Source: Actinernus sp. WN-2022 (Eukaryota > Cnidaria > Anthozoa > Actiniaria > Actinernidae). From it: a stretch of DNA of 64,000 nt. Of the stretch, positions 1 through 36,888 are shown piece by piece (the stretch's first letter is position 1; each line of letters opens with the position of its first letter). The notes under the pieces are model-generated. The model made no database searches. It saw only the letters and a list, made by a program, of their open reading frames with translations, and was not told the origin of the DNA. Made by a program: the position numbers and the translations under genes. The stretch lies in contig JAOWCC010000655.1 in the NCBI GenBank assembly GCA_030867875.1, positions 12,298,269-12,362,268 of the forward strand, read 5' to 3'.

Positions 1-51
1 TTTGACGCCGAAAGAATACAAATTTCTCGATTTTCGCAAATATTCAGCAAT

Positions 52-192
52 AAATGTATTTTTGTTGGGCATTCGTAATTAGCACCTAGTGTTCTTCCCT
101 AAGGACTTGGAGTTGTTATTTAAGATGATATTTGCATATATCTTTCACTTGACGCCAGCCAGTTTACACGGTCGGTTATCCGAGCCAAAATT
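52..192 (+). repeat. Split direct repeat A1 (left end)
   Basis: This 141-bp segment is repeated without visible difference at 4396-4536. It forms the left end of the Ngaro-like element and runs into the gag-like reading frame. Confidence 0.9.
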
Positions 193-202
193 CTTGAGCC
201 AA

Positions 203-968
203 ATGGGAGAAGCTGTTACTCGGTCCGATTTAGCGGAGTTTCGCACATTTGTTCTAGAACAACTCGCTCTTCATAAATCCACGTTATCGGACCAGTTTCA
301 TCAGGCCCAGAATACAGCTACTACCGCCCTTTCAGTCTCCCGACAGGTTAAAGAGGACAGCGAGTTTGTCGTTCAACTACCCAGGCAACGCAAAAAACTT
401 CAAGTTCAACCGCCAACTACACGAGAAGTTGTCTCAGACTCAAGACATTTTAAGCCGTGAAGATTCTGAAAGTGAACCGGTGAAGTTACTCGGAGAGGTT
501 CTAAGTTCCATCGAAGAAAGAAATAGAAAAATTCGTATTGCCGATTCGTCAGAGGCAGGTTGGTTAACGGTCAAGCATTACGAATCCAACGCTGTTGCTT
601 TAAACGAAGAAGACGACAAGAAGATACGTAGTGCTGAGAGGGAAGCCTTACGCGAGCAAACTCGCTCAAGGACCAAGCGTAATAATGCTGAAAAAACTAG
701 AGAAAGAAGTCGACAATCTTCTCCATACAGTATCAACAGACCCTGGTCACGTGGCCCACAAGGGCAATGGCAGACCCAGAACCAGCGTTCTTCTAGCCTC
801 ACAATGTATCACCCACAAGGCCAGCAGTTCCAGGAATCTAGGGGCTCCTGCAGATATTGTGGTTCCTTTGCACATTGGTGGCGTGATTGCCCAGTCAGGC
901 TTGCTAAAACCTCTCCCATTGGAAGCCAGTACAGCTCCGCTCCCCCATTCCGTCCAAATCGTTTCTAA
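203..968 (+). pseudogene. Gag-like protein of the Ngaro-like element (frameshifted)
   Basis: The first part (from the Met at 203 to about 366) is a hydrophilic, probably helical stretch. The homologous reading then continues in another frame to 968, so a small indel lies near 360-372. The second part is rich in Lys, Arg, Glu and Ser and ends in one zinc knuckle, CRYCGSFAHWWRDC, with the C-x2-C-x4-H-x4-C spacing of retroelement nucleocapsids. The role would be RNA packaging. It precedes the RT region, as gag does in DIRS/Ngaro elements. Confidence 0.7.
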
Positions 969-1153
969 GGATTCATTTTGGGGGCTACTCAAGGCTGATG
1001 CATCTGACGTTCTTGGAGGCCATAGGATGTTTCTCCCCGAAACCTGTAACAGGGATCAGCTTCCAGTTCCAGGACGATCCACCATCGAACATGAATTCAA
1101 CGAACTCCTAGCGCAAGATAAGTACATTATCGATTCCTCTTTCGAACAGTTTC

Positions 1154-2502
1154 TTGAAATGTAATTTACATGAGTACCAGCAAGGGATAGCTCCCCTTAT
1201 ACTTAAATATCGTCTCAAAACTCATATTAAGTTTTGGGTTAATATAGGAACACCTGCCTGGATTTTAGATGTCATTTCGAATGGTTATAAGATTCCTTTT
1301 ATTTCTTTGCCACCTAGTGCGACATTTAAGAACAACGCATCAGCGTTGTCATGCACTGATTTTGTTAATAAGGCTATTTATGACTTACTCAGGGTAGGCT
1401 CTGTTGTTGAAGTTTTTTCGTCACCTAGGGTGGTTAATCCTCTTTCTGTGTCCACTAATTCTGAGGGCAAACGTAGGCTCATACTTGATCTCAGACACGT
1501 TAACCAGCATATTTATAAACTTAAATATAAGATGCAAGATTCTAAACTGTTTCTTCAGTACCTCCATTTATCAGGATACATGTTTAAGTTTGACATGAAA
1601 TCAGGCTACCATCACATTGATATTTGTGACGCTAACCAGTGCTACTTGGGTTTTCAGTGGCCGCTATTTAATTTGAACATACCCAGGTTTTTTCAGACAT
1701 GAGTGCGTATCAGTTTTTTCCGCAGTGCTTTCAGGAAATTCAATTTTGGATTCATAATTGCGTTAAGCTCAACGGTAGAGCTCTCGTTGAGTATTCGCCT
1801 CCGATTGTGTTGGTTTATTCGGATGCTAGTGGTTACGCCCGCGGTGGCTATGCTCTATATCTGGATAGGGATGAGTTCGAGTTATTCTATAAAGCATTCT
1901 CTTCTACCCAGATAACTTCTGATAGTAACGCTAGAGAGCTCCTTGCTATCCTTTATAGTTTGAAGTCGTTCAAGATGTCTTTGCGTAATAAGGCAGTTAA
2001 GATTTTCACTGACAATATGAACGCAGCGTCTATTTCCGTTAGAGGTAGCAATTCACTCAGACTCCATGCCCTTGCGGTGGATATATACACATTCTGTGTT
2101 TTTCACAATATTTTGCTGGAGGTACAATCGATTCCTAGGTCCCTTAATGAATTTGCAGATTATATGAGTCGCGTTGTTGATTACGATGATTGGTCCGTGT
2201 CTCTGCAATTTTTTCAGCATATCTGCCATCTTCACGGTGTTTTCAATGTTGGTCGTTTTGCTTCTTCGAGTTCAGCTAAGTGCGTCCGGTTTTTCTCCAA
2301 GTTCTGGAGCCCGGGGTGTGAAGGAGTTGATGCTTTTAGTGCTAATTGGCGAGGTGTTAACAATTGGTTAGTTCCACCTATTTATCTGGTCATCCGCACC
2401 ATCTTACACCTTGAGTTTTCTCATGCTTCGGGGACACTGGTGATTCCCAAATGGCAATCGGCTAGTTTTTGGCCTTTTCCTTTTCCCTTCTGGTGTGCCT
2501 AG
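1154..2502 (+). pseudogene. Reverse transcriptase / RNase H of the Ngaro-like element, RT core deleted
   Basis: The first frame (to 1702) has RT fingers: a RLILDLRHVNQ block and the motif A-like FKFDMKSGYHHIDI with its catalytic Asp. It then stops. The next frame (1699-2502) opens directly in the RNase H region, with VYSDASG, an FTDN block and an ADYMSR motif, and continues into a DAFSANWRGVNNWL-like tail typical of DIRS elements. The F/YxDD box and the thumb that should separate these parts are absent. The break at about 1690-1700 is therefore best explained by an internal deletion, not a simple frameshift. Confidence 0.8.
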
Positions 2503-3237
2503 GTCTTCAGTTTCACACATTGTTGAGTTTTTCTGACCCTCGAGGTATTTTTGATTCGTCGCATCTCAGTTTTCCTACCATTTTCAGCGCATGCAATTTT
2601 CATTCAGCTGTACTAGTTGTCCGTTTAGATGCTTCCTAAAAAATTTTTGTTATTGCTCAGTTTACTACCGCTTTATAGTGGTTTTTGTCATTAATAGTGC
2701 ATATAGGAATGCACAACGCTTCATAGCGTAAGAGTGTGACTACATCGCGATTGTACGGTCACACCGCTTTATAGCGGAATATTGTGGTTATTTGTGCATT
2801 TACTGTTTGTATGTACTGCACACCGCTTTATAGCGGAGATGTTCGTTACACATAGGTTGTGAGAGATATTATATAATGCATAGTTTGCTTCATTTAGTAG
2901 TGGTCTTTGCCAGATTATGTGGTATCGGAGGCTTTCTTAGTTATAATCACGGCCTATGCCTGCTTTTTTTTATGATTTATCTTATAATAGCTATATGCTG
3001 CTTTATTGTTATAATGTCTTCGTCGTGATTATCTATCTCACACCGGATTATGTTTTTTCATATTCTTTAGTTTTATTATTGTTAGAAATTATTCGCAATA
3101 ACAAAATTGTATTCATGTACTTATGTACTTATATTGTATTTATGTCTTATATACATTTGGAATGTTGTTTTTATTTGGCATAGCAGTGATTCCATTTCCA
3201 ACCCTTATTCCCTACTATCTCTATTACAAGTTCTAGG
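2503..3237 (+). other. AT-rich spacer between RNase H and recombinase regions
   Basis: No coding stretch is recognised here. The notable content is the series of 14-bp palindromes at 2668-2836, listed separately. The last 100 bp lead into the recombinase frame. Confidence 0.5.
2668..2836. repeat. Four spaced 14-bp palindromes inside the Ngaro-like element
   Basis: Short hairpin-capable units lie at 2668-2681, 2716-2729, 2764-2777 and 2823-2836. The last two are the same perfect palindrome CCGCTTTATAGCGG; the first two are variants, one of which (ACGCTTCATAGCGT) also pairs. Start-to-start spacings are 48, 48 and 59 bp. A related GGCTTTATACAGCGG-like string occurs near 4557 in the A2-B2 spacer. 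Confidence 0.75.
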
Positions 3238-3270
3238 TCACAAGGCCTTTTCACACTTCGCCATCCAGCC

Positions 3271-4203
3271 TTGCAGTTGCTTGCCCGTCAGGTTCCAAGC
3301 TTCCTCAGCCAGAGTAGGGCTCCCAACACCATGAAGTCGTACGGTGGTTACTTTAAGAGATGGAAGTCCTGGGCGGAAACTTTCCCTGAAGTCATTTATT
3401 TTCCTGCTGAAGACATTCACGTTGCCCTGTATTTAATGTCTTTAGTTCAGTCGGGTCACACATTTTCTACGATTCAGTTGGTATTTTATAGCATTAATTT
3501 TTTCCACCATGCCTGTGGTGTAGCTAACCCATGTCAATCATATTTTCTTAAGAATTTTTTAGAGTGTTGTAAAAGGCTTGCCCTTAGACCTGCATCTAAA
3601 CATAGATTACCTATCTTGCCAGAACATTTAATTAAGCTGGTTAATATGTTTGCGTCCGAGAGCGCGACTTTGTCTGATATTCGCGACGTGTGTTTCTGCC
3701 TAGTAGCTTTTGCAGGTTTTTTGCGATTTGATGAATTAAGTAACCTTAAATGGTGCGATATTACTTTTCATGAATTCTACATGTCAATCCACATAGTTTG
3801 AAGCAAAACGGATCAGTACCAATTAGGTTGTACTAGGGTTATCACCAAAACAGGGAATCCGACTTGCCCACATAGCATGCTTATCAGGTACGCGTGCATG
3901 GCCCGACGTGATCTTAGTTCCAGTGAATTTGTTTTCCAAAAATTAGCTTACAATAAAGCACGCGGTTATTCGCTTCGGTCGGGATCTAGCCTTTCCTACT
4001 CTAGGGCCAGAGAGGTAATACTAGCAAAACTGAAGGCCATTGGTGTTGATACTAGCAGTATTGGTTTACATTCCTTTAGGATAGGTGGCGCTTCCGCAGC
4101 CTCGAACAATGGTGTTCCTGAGCATATTATTAAAAAACACGGCAGATGGAAGTCCGATAGTGCCAAAGAACTGTATTGCCGTGAAGACCTTAAACAACAG
4201 TAG
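3271..4203 (+). pseudogene. Tyrosine recombinase of the Ngaro-like element (one in-frame stop)
   Basis: The N-terminal part has the SAM-like DNA-binding segment (SRAPNTMKSYGGYFKRWKSW). The catalytic part has FAGFLRFDELSNLKW with the first Arg, then LHSFRIGGASAASNNG (H-x2-R) and GRWKSDSAKELYCRED with the late Tyr. These match DIRS/Ngaro recombinases, which would insert the circular DNA intermediate. A TGA at 3799-3801 interrupts the frame, and the same frame reopens directly after it through 4203. Apart from this stop the domain looks complete. Confidence 0.82.
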
Positions 4204-4289
4204 CTCGCGACTGCTAACTTAGGCATTTAATTCTGCACTGACTACAATATTTATATTCCTATTACCATTCCCACCGCGAGCTTTGTAAT

Positions 4290-4397
4290 CTTGACATAAC
4301 TGGTCGGCATCCTCCTAACACGCCTTGCTTGATGTGTATGTAGAATATACAACATAAATATTTTCTATGCGGCGGAGCGCAGTGACAGAGCATAGAA
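4290..4397 (+). repeat. Split direct repeat B1
   Basis: This 108-bp segment recurs at 4756-4863. Its last 35 bp are an inverted repeat, TTCTATGC at 4363-4370 facing GCATAGAA at 4390-4397, placed exactly at the B1/A2 junction. Such a junction palindrome is a plausible recombinase site; that function is inferred. Confidence 0.88.
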
Positions 4398-4536
4398 ATG
4401 TATTTTTGTTGGGCATTCGTAATTAGCACCTAGTGTTCTTCCCTAAGGACTTGGAGTTGTTATTTAAGATGATATTTGCATATATCTTTCACTTGACGCC
4501 AGCCAGTTTACACGGTCGGTTATCCGAGCCAAAATT
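4396..4536 (+). repeat. Split direct repeat A2
   Basis: This is the second copy of the 141-bp A repeat. It follows B1 directly and is separated from B2 by 219 bp of non-coding spacer (4537-4755). Confidence 0.9.
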
Positions 4537-4755
4537 TATAGACACTATGTAATCCCGGCTTTATACAGCGGTTGTTTATGTAAGTAAGTTTTTTGATGAC
4601 CCTTAACCTCCAGGGGTCTTGGCGAATTCGCATAGGGTTGGAGTATACGTTTCCAGAATAGTTTTTTCCTCAAAGTGAGGTTTTAACCTGGTTTTTCGTA
4701 TCCGGCGATTCGTCTTTAGTTTAACATTAATATGTAATGTTTATACGGCAATAAA

Positions 4756-4863
4756 CTTGACATAACTGGTCGGCATCCTCCTAACACGCCTTGCTTGATG
4801 TGTATGTAGAATATACAACATAAATATTTTCTATGCGGCGGAGCGCAGTGACAGAGCATAGAA
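4756..4863 (+). repeat. Split direct repeat B2 (right end)
   Basis: This is the second copy of B and the right end of the Ngaro-like element. It ends with the same TTCTATGC/GCATAGAA palindrome (4829-4836 and 4856-4863). Confidence 0.88.
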
Positions 4864-5913
<1,050 letters not shown>

Positions 5914-6292
5914 AAGCCATTACCAGGAGCGTTCCTGTGTCATGGGCTGGGGCCCCAGCACAGGAGTAGATGTGGCTATATTTAGAATTGCTGGTTTTCA
6001 CTTGACGTCAAACAATAGATTCCTCGTTAGCTTCTTTTGTTGGGGCACCAACATGGCCGCCATGCCCTTTGAATCTCTGGGGATTGAGTGAAAACCAGCA
6101 ATTCGAATTCCCGCGTTGAAAGTGAAAAGAATGATAATGATAATAATGAGAAGTGACGTTAGCTATCTGATTGGCTAAGACAACATGGCCTTTGTTTATT
6201 TCGCGCGAAATACAATTCTAAATATAGCCACATCTACTCCTGTGCTGGGAACAGACCCAATGGGGAAGATGGACGCTCCTGGTAATGGGCTC
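5914..6292. mobile_element. Nested MITE-like element with long inverted arms
   Basis: The left arm (about 5914-5990) and right arm (about 6211-6292) are inverted copies. Both contain GCCATTACCAGGAGCG or a near copy, and the inner block AGCACAGGAGTAGATGTGGC. No coding capacity is seen, so this is a non-autonomous fold-back element. A smaller inverted-repeat element sits inside it. Sequences related to the outer arm recur at 20206-20235 and 20486-20514. Confidence 0.75.
5989..6105. mobile_element. Small inverted-repeat element nested in the 5914-6292 MITE
   Basis: The ends AATTGCTGGTTTTCACTT and its inverted copy bound about 117 bp that include the phrase ACATGGCCGCCATG. Related sequence recurs inverted at about 13625-13700, with partial copies near 18935 and 20345, so this is a dispersed family. 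Confidence 0.7.
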
Positions 6293-7483
6293 CTGGTGAA
6301 TATTTGTATGGACACCGAGATATTAGACTGCTATACCAGACGTTTATTTTCACTCTACTAAACTCGTTACGGACGTTCTGCGACTACGGAGGCGCACCAA
6401 ATAAAGGACTGGAACGAGACACCTGTTGGTTGAACGCAGTCTTTGCATGGAAAACACGCTTGAAATAACTATTACTGTTAATTCTAAGACAAATCCTAAC
6501 CCGAACCACAAACCTAACCCTAACCATCGGACGAGTTTGAACGAGTTCAAACAACAGGTTCTCACTCACCTTGAGCTAGGGTTCACAGGTAAACAAGAAG
6601 AGAAGTTAAACGAGAGAGAAATCGGTTAATTTGGGCGCTCCTACTCGGGCTGTAACTCGTAATCCTTTGCGCGTACTGCAGTGTAGTGCAGACGTCATGA
6701 CCACTACACTAAGCCGGTTCTACCGCCGTTCGGAACTTGACAAATGTTTATCTTTATGAATAATGATTATCATTATTTCAAGCGTATTTTCCATTTAAGG
6801 ATAGTTGTTTTAAAATTCAACGGGGAGATTGTGTTGGTTGGTTTCATTTCACCGTAGCAAGTCCACGAGAGCGAGGAGTGAGCGAGTTTTTCGTAGTCAC
6901 CACAACAGAGTACGTTAGTCAGATTTGAGGTAAGACACCGTGCATTATTCCGGTATATTTCAATGCCTTACCTTTAAACAACACAATAAATTGCTTTCTG
7001 TTAGGGTCTACAGCATTTCTGGGGATAACTTATGAAGGAATTTTCGATCAATTCGGTCGGAAACGCGATGGCTTCAGCTCAGTCTTGCCAAAAATGTTGA
7101 AATTTTCTTTCGCGCCTTTCGTTGCGTACACCTCCCAGTACTCTAGTCGACCGCTAGGCACGTCCAACCGTAGTCAGAGTCCGTTGCAGCCCTATCTTAA
7201 ATTTGCTATTATCCTAGAGGAGGCCAATAAGGAAATATCATGGCTTTTGGAGCCATATTGTGGGAGGGGAGGTGGGAGGGGAGGTGGGAGGGGGTACAGA
7301 GTACAGTACAGCTTGCTGTACAAGTGACAATCCCCTACTCTAGTGTGCAGAGTATAGCATAATAACATCACAAAACATCTTTTTTTTTCTCGAGTTTGAG
7401 AACAATATTTGATTCGTTTGGACAGCTTGTACAACATTGTTGGATTCACGCATGCACATTAGGCTGAGCCTAGCCTTCATGTA
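6293..7483. other. Non-coding stretch with simple-sequence scraps
   Basis: It holds a short degenerate CCTAAC-rich stretch at 6486-6526 and a G-rich tandem GGGAGGGGAGGT at 7258-7296. No coding exon was recognised. Confidence 0.4.
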
Positions 7484-7660
7484 AATAGCGCACTTCCGCG
7501 ATATGCTTTACTTGTCACGCACTAAGGTTTCAATACGAGGCCCCGTACTAAATTAAATTTATTCTTTTCACAGTGAAAAGAATAAATTAAATTTAGCACG
7601 GAGCCTCGTATTGAATCCTTTACGCGTGACAAGTAAAGCATATCGCAGAAGTGGGCTATT
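7484..7660. repeat. 177-bp near-perfect palindrome (fold-back element)
   Basis: The two arms pair almost end to end around position 7572. The outer ends read AATAGCGCACTTCCGCGATA and its near-inverse, and the inner part reads CTTTTCAC-A-GTGAAAAG. Each arm contains the string GCGTGACAAGTAAAGCATAT or its complement, very close to the 23-bp minisatellite unit at 19145-19911. There is essentially no loop. Confidence 0.88.
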
Positions 7661-8021
7661 GGCCATTACCAAATTCAAAAAGGACTGGGCCGAGAAATGA
7701 ACTCCGTCACAAGAAAGAGCACATCATAGTAAGTCTACCGCGTTTGGAGACATTTCATCAGATATTTACCATGTGGTGAGCTTTCAAAAGCCGCAAAAAT
7801 AAAATACGTTTGTATCGATTGGAGGGACAAGCGACCTTCCAATCCATACGTCTCTTATTTTTTGCGATTTTTGAAAGCTTGCTATTCGGTTTCTATTTAC
7901 AAAATCATGTTCAAACTTGGTATTCTTACAAATTCCGAGGTGCTCTTTCTTATGGCATTTGTTAATTGGATTAACATTACAAACTAGGCTCCAGTCCTTC
8001 TTTCAATTTGGTAGAGGCCAA
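7655..8021. mobile_element. MITE-like element abutting the palindrome
   Basis: The left end (7655-7688, CTATTGGCCATTACCAAATT) faces an inverted right end (7991-8021). Two more inner blocks pair in order: AGAAAGAGCAC near 7710 with GTGCTCTTTCT near 7940, and CTTTCAAAAGCCGCAAAAAT near 7780 with its inverse near 7860-7880. Its left end overlaps the right end of the 7484-7660 palindrome by about 6 bp. Confidence 0.75.
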
Positions 8022-8125
8022 TAGCAACACAAGGGATATTGGGTAAATTTCGGTCTCAGAAACCTTCCCATCTACAGTGTTTCATACGACATGTGTTACG
8101 ATGTTCGACTTATTTCGCCACCACG

Positions 8126-8480
8126 TACAACATCGTACAACCACACAGCGGTCAAACGTCTGCGCGTGGGCGGCCGCGCGAATTTCCCGCGCAAAATGTA
8201 CCTTAAAACATATTACAGTGAACTTCTACCCCCAAAAGTTAAGAAAAATACGTGAAAGTTAAGCTTTTTATTTTCACAGTCGACGGGAAATTGAACAAAC
8301 TTCAAACTGCGAGTTTACCCAATTGTTTCGTAATTTACCAAAGAAGTTCTCAAGGTTTGAAAGCGGGTTTGTGAACAGTGACGGCCGCCGGCTCGCTTTG
8401 AATTTGTTTTGGAATATGTTGTTGTTGCAAGACTTTTGACACATGCGCAGACGTTTGACCGCTGTGTGTCGTACAACATT
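8126..8480. mobile_element. Inverted-repeat element
   Basis: An arm at about 8134-8168, containing AGCGGTCAAACGTCTGCGC, faces an inverted copy at 8439-8477. About 270 bp of non-coding DNA lies between. No terminal duplication could be fixed by eye. Confidence 0.7.
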
Positions 8481-9239
8481 GTTTTATCCAACATTGTCTC
8501 ATAATCAGTCCAAAACGCACGCTCTGATTGGTCAAGAGCCTTGTTATTAGAGGACACACACATGGATGACGTCATGAGCGCGCGCAACCAATTTCTCAAC
8601 TCGTTATGATTAGATATTTCCATAATTTTTAGTTTGCGATTATTATATAAAAATAGATTCCATTCTACCGTGCGTCTGTTCTCTTATAGATGCACGGATG
8701 ACGTCACATCAGTTACGCACTTCTTTGTTCTCCTCACGTTGTGACGTCATATAGTACTTCTAGTACTTATGATGTTTAAGTAATGGTTCGCATAATAACA
8801 GGAGCACTCAACGGCCGGGAATGCACAAAGGTGTTAATTTTTCTATTGTTGAAACTTGATATCTCATTGGTTAAACAGAAATAAACCTCCTAAAAATAGG
8901 AAAGAACTCCGATTTCACAAAAAAAAATAAAGAAAATGATTGAAGCGGACAATATGTAACTATGTAAAAAGAGAGAAAGAAATCCTATGTGGGGAACATT
9001 GAAATATTTTATAATATCTCCGCTTTTGTTTAAGTGTCTTTCTATTGGCTGAATTTGTTTTGGAATCAAAAACATATGCACAACGAGCGATTTCCTGCAT
9101 TTCATTTGAGAACATTAATACCACTAGTCAAAAGACATCTTTAGAAAAATTGAACCGTTTTCTATGTGGGATTAGTTAAATCACATTCATTGCCGCGGAA
9201 CAATAGATCTTGCTCCAGTTCTAAAACGAACCATTACTT
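8481..9239. other. Non-coding stretch
   Basis: AT-rich sequence with two scattered GACGTCA-type octamers (around 8699 and 8742). No gene or repeat boundary is supported. Confidence 0.35.
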
Positions 9240-9438
9240 ACATGTATTAATGGCCTCGCTCCGCGCCTTACCAAAGTAATAAACTTGTGAAGCGCTACGG
9301 AATACATTCGCGAGTAACAAGACAGACAGATGACATTAACCTAGCTAAATACAGAACTTCAACTGCTCAACGATTATTCTTTTACCACGCGGCAAAAACC
9401 TGGAACACCCTTCCAGGTTCAGCCGAGAAATGTATTTT
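9240..9438 (+). pseudogene. LINE reverse transcriptase C-terminal fragment
   Basis: The plus strand reads a phrase like HSRVTRQTDDINLAKYRTST followed by QRLFFYHAAKTWNTLP. This is the usual C-terminal tail of CR1/Rex-type non-LTR reverse transcriptases. A preceding NGLAPR phrase is separated by stops, so the fragment is decayed. No 3' tail could be assigned. Confidence 0.65.
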
Positions 9439-9949
9439 CTAACGATTTAGAATATACACTACTTTAATTGTTAGATTGTGTACAGGTGTTATGGTTATGA
9501 AATACCCTGAGGGGTTTGAATAAGATATATAAGTGATTACAGTTTAGCATAAAGTTACTCGAAGGTATCTCAATCATTGAATCTCTAAAATGTTGTAAAT
9601 TTAGGTTATTGAAACATGCATGTAAAACAAATGTTGTTCATTCAATAAAATGAGATGCCCAATCCTGTAACTTGGGTGTGTACTAGTAATAATGAAAATT
9701 AGTTTGAAAATAATTTGTACTCGGTTCAGAGAATAGAGTACAATGTCACTTCTAGTCGTTGCCGACCTTCAAAAGGTCTCTTTATGAATATTTTAAATCT
9801 AGTAAATAATGATGTTCGTATAGTCTTAGTACCTTAGTTATAGTCACGAGTCATAATTTAGATTGTAATTAGATTCTATTAGTTAAGTTGTTTAACTAAA
9901 AGTGTATATTAGTTTTGAAAAACCCCTTAGGGAGTGACTAATTAACAAA
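9439..9949. other. AT-rich non-coding stretch
   Basis: Nothing beyond AT-rich sequence and small A/T runs is seen. It could hold a decayed LINE 3' end, but no signature is clear. Confidence 0.3.
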
Positions 9950-10122
9950 TAAAGAAGCCTTAGCCATGTTTTATACTATCATAAAACACGATGGGCATTT
10001 GAGAACATGAGAGAAATATGTTAAAACCCAAGCCGAAGGCGCGTGCTTTCAACATTTCTCGAGTGTTCTCAAATGACCAGTGTTTTATGATAGTATAAAA
10101 CATGGATTTAAGGCTTCTTTAT
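9950..10122. repeat. Fold-back element of about 170 bp
   Basis: The arms 9950-9990 and 10079-10122 are inverted copies: AAAGAAGCCTTA and CCATGTTTTATACTATCATA on the left and their inverse on the right. A second inner pair, CATTTGAGAACA and TGTTCTCAAATG, shows the pairing extends inward. Confidence 0.85.
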
Positions 10123-10124
10123 CT

Positions 10125-10272
10125 GTTTTATAATATAGATTTACGCGCGCGATGAAAGGAAACCACCAGTTGAAAACTATATAACACGGCTAACCATGTT
10201 ATATACTCTGATAAAACATGGCTTATTAGCCAATCAGAGCGCGCGTACTATCGTATCTATATTATAATAAAC
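10125..10272. repeat. Inverted-repeat element abutting the previous fold-back
   Basis: TTTATAATATAGAT near 10127 faces ATCTATATTATAATAAA near 10256. A phrase close to the first element's CATGTT(T/A)TATACT block lies between. The element begins 3 bp after the previous fold-back ends. Confidence 0.6.
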
Positions 10273-10339
10273 CATATTGTATGGTATATATGGATCTGTG
10301 CATCTATAAGAGGAGAGACGCACGGCAGTATGGAATCTA

Positions 10340-35896
<25,557 letters not shown>

Positions 35897-36888
35897 CTTG
35901 GCCGAATCGAAGAAAGAAATTACTAGCGTGCTCGTCACATGCATCTGCACGCAAGATCGTGACGGAAGTGACGGAAGTAACCTGTTAGCCATTTCGAAAA
36001 AAGGACTGGGACAGAGTATGTAAATTCCACTTGGTCACGTGGAGACCAGAGGCTAGTGGTCATGATGTTGTATTCGGGACAATTAAATGTGTCGATGGCG
36101 TTCGTACATTAGTCGGAATCTTCATTTAGCGACAATATCCAATCAAAAAATGGCAATGAAGAGGCCGACTATATGCCGATGGTTACGTATTCACGAGGTC
36201 GCGAGTTGGTCGCTTGTGTGGTGAGTAATATTCTTATTTTATCATTTGATTAGCTACAGCTTTCGTAGAGTGTGTGTAACCGGTCAAATGAAAGGTTTTC
36301 AAAGGTACTTTCAAGTTCTAGGTCGATGTTGAAATTGAATATCAAAGTGAGAGTGACGGCCTCGTGCCTTGGAGTTGGAGAGAAAGTCAGTTGGCAAGTG
36401 TAAATAACAATGTTTCGTTTTTACAGATATAAACATAAAAGGCTCTTATATTTCAAAAGTAAGAACTACGGGATTTTTATGCGAATTCGAGGCGATTTTC
36501 TGCATCTGATCGGCGTACAGTTTGCCGACCTTCCCACTGAAAAATTATATTGAGGGAAGGCAAATTACTGTAACTCCCTCAATAAGACAATATTGAACGG
36601 ACTGGCTTGAAGCTCCACAGAAACTGAAAGAAATACACAAGAGACAGGTAAGAATATTTTGACGATTTATTGAATTTCATTTTAGAGCAAACGGGCATTC
36701 GAACTAAAACTCCATACTGTATAAATTTCAAATATCGTTTGGGTTCATACAAGGGTACCCTGGCCAGTAAGTAATTTTGATGATCGAAATCTGACAGTCC
36801 CCCACCCGTGAAGGGTTACCTTAGGCTGCTCAGCCAGCTTTTCAACGCACTTTTATCAGTGGTATCGGTGAAAGTTTTATGACGGTGA
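35897..36888. other. Glucosidase promoter side and divergent region
   Basis: Apart from the E-box there is a 24-codon open start at 36150 (MAMKRPTICRWLRIHEVASW...) that meets a GTG-GTGAGT donor-like site near 36221. That could be a divergent first exon, but nothing downstream supports it. Confidence 0.3.
36034..36042. promoter_or_regulatory. CLEAR-like E-box upstream of the glucosidase
   Basis: GTCACGTGG contains TCACGTG, the core of the CLEAR element (GTCACGTGAC) bound by TFEB/MITF factors at lysosomal genes. It lies about 140 bp upstream of the start codon at 35896. A weaker GTCACATG lies at 35936. Binding is inferred from sequence and context. Confidence 0.5.

Larger units (their letters stand above)
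52..4863 (+). mobile_element. Ngaro/DIRS-like tyrosine-recombinase retrotransposon with split direct repeats
   Basis: The element carries gag-like, reverse transcriptase/RNase H and tyrosine recombinase coding regions in that order. It has the arrangement A1 (52-192), ORFs, B1 (4290-4397), A2 (4396-4536), spacer, B2 (4756-4863). That A1-ORF-B1-A2-B2 layout is characteristic of Ngaro-type elements, which copy through RNA and integrate by tyrosine recombinase rather than a DDE integrase. The repeat pairs look identical by eye, so the insertion seems fairly young. The coding part is nevertheless broken: there is a frameshift in gag, a deletion across the RT active site, and an in-frame stop in the recombinase. 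This copy could only move if proteins were supplied by a relative. Confidence 0.88.

Noticed and set aside
6486..6526. Telomere-like CCCTAA repeats (also near 22101)
   Set aside because: Only two or three degenerate units, in the middle of ordinary sequence; not a telomere or a clear interstitial array.
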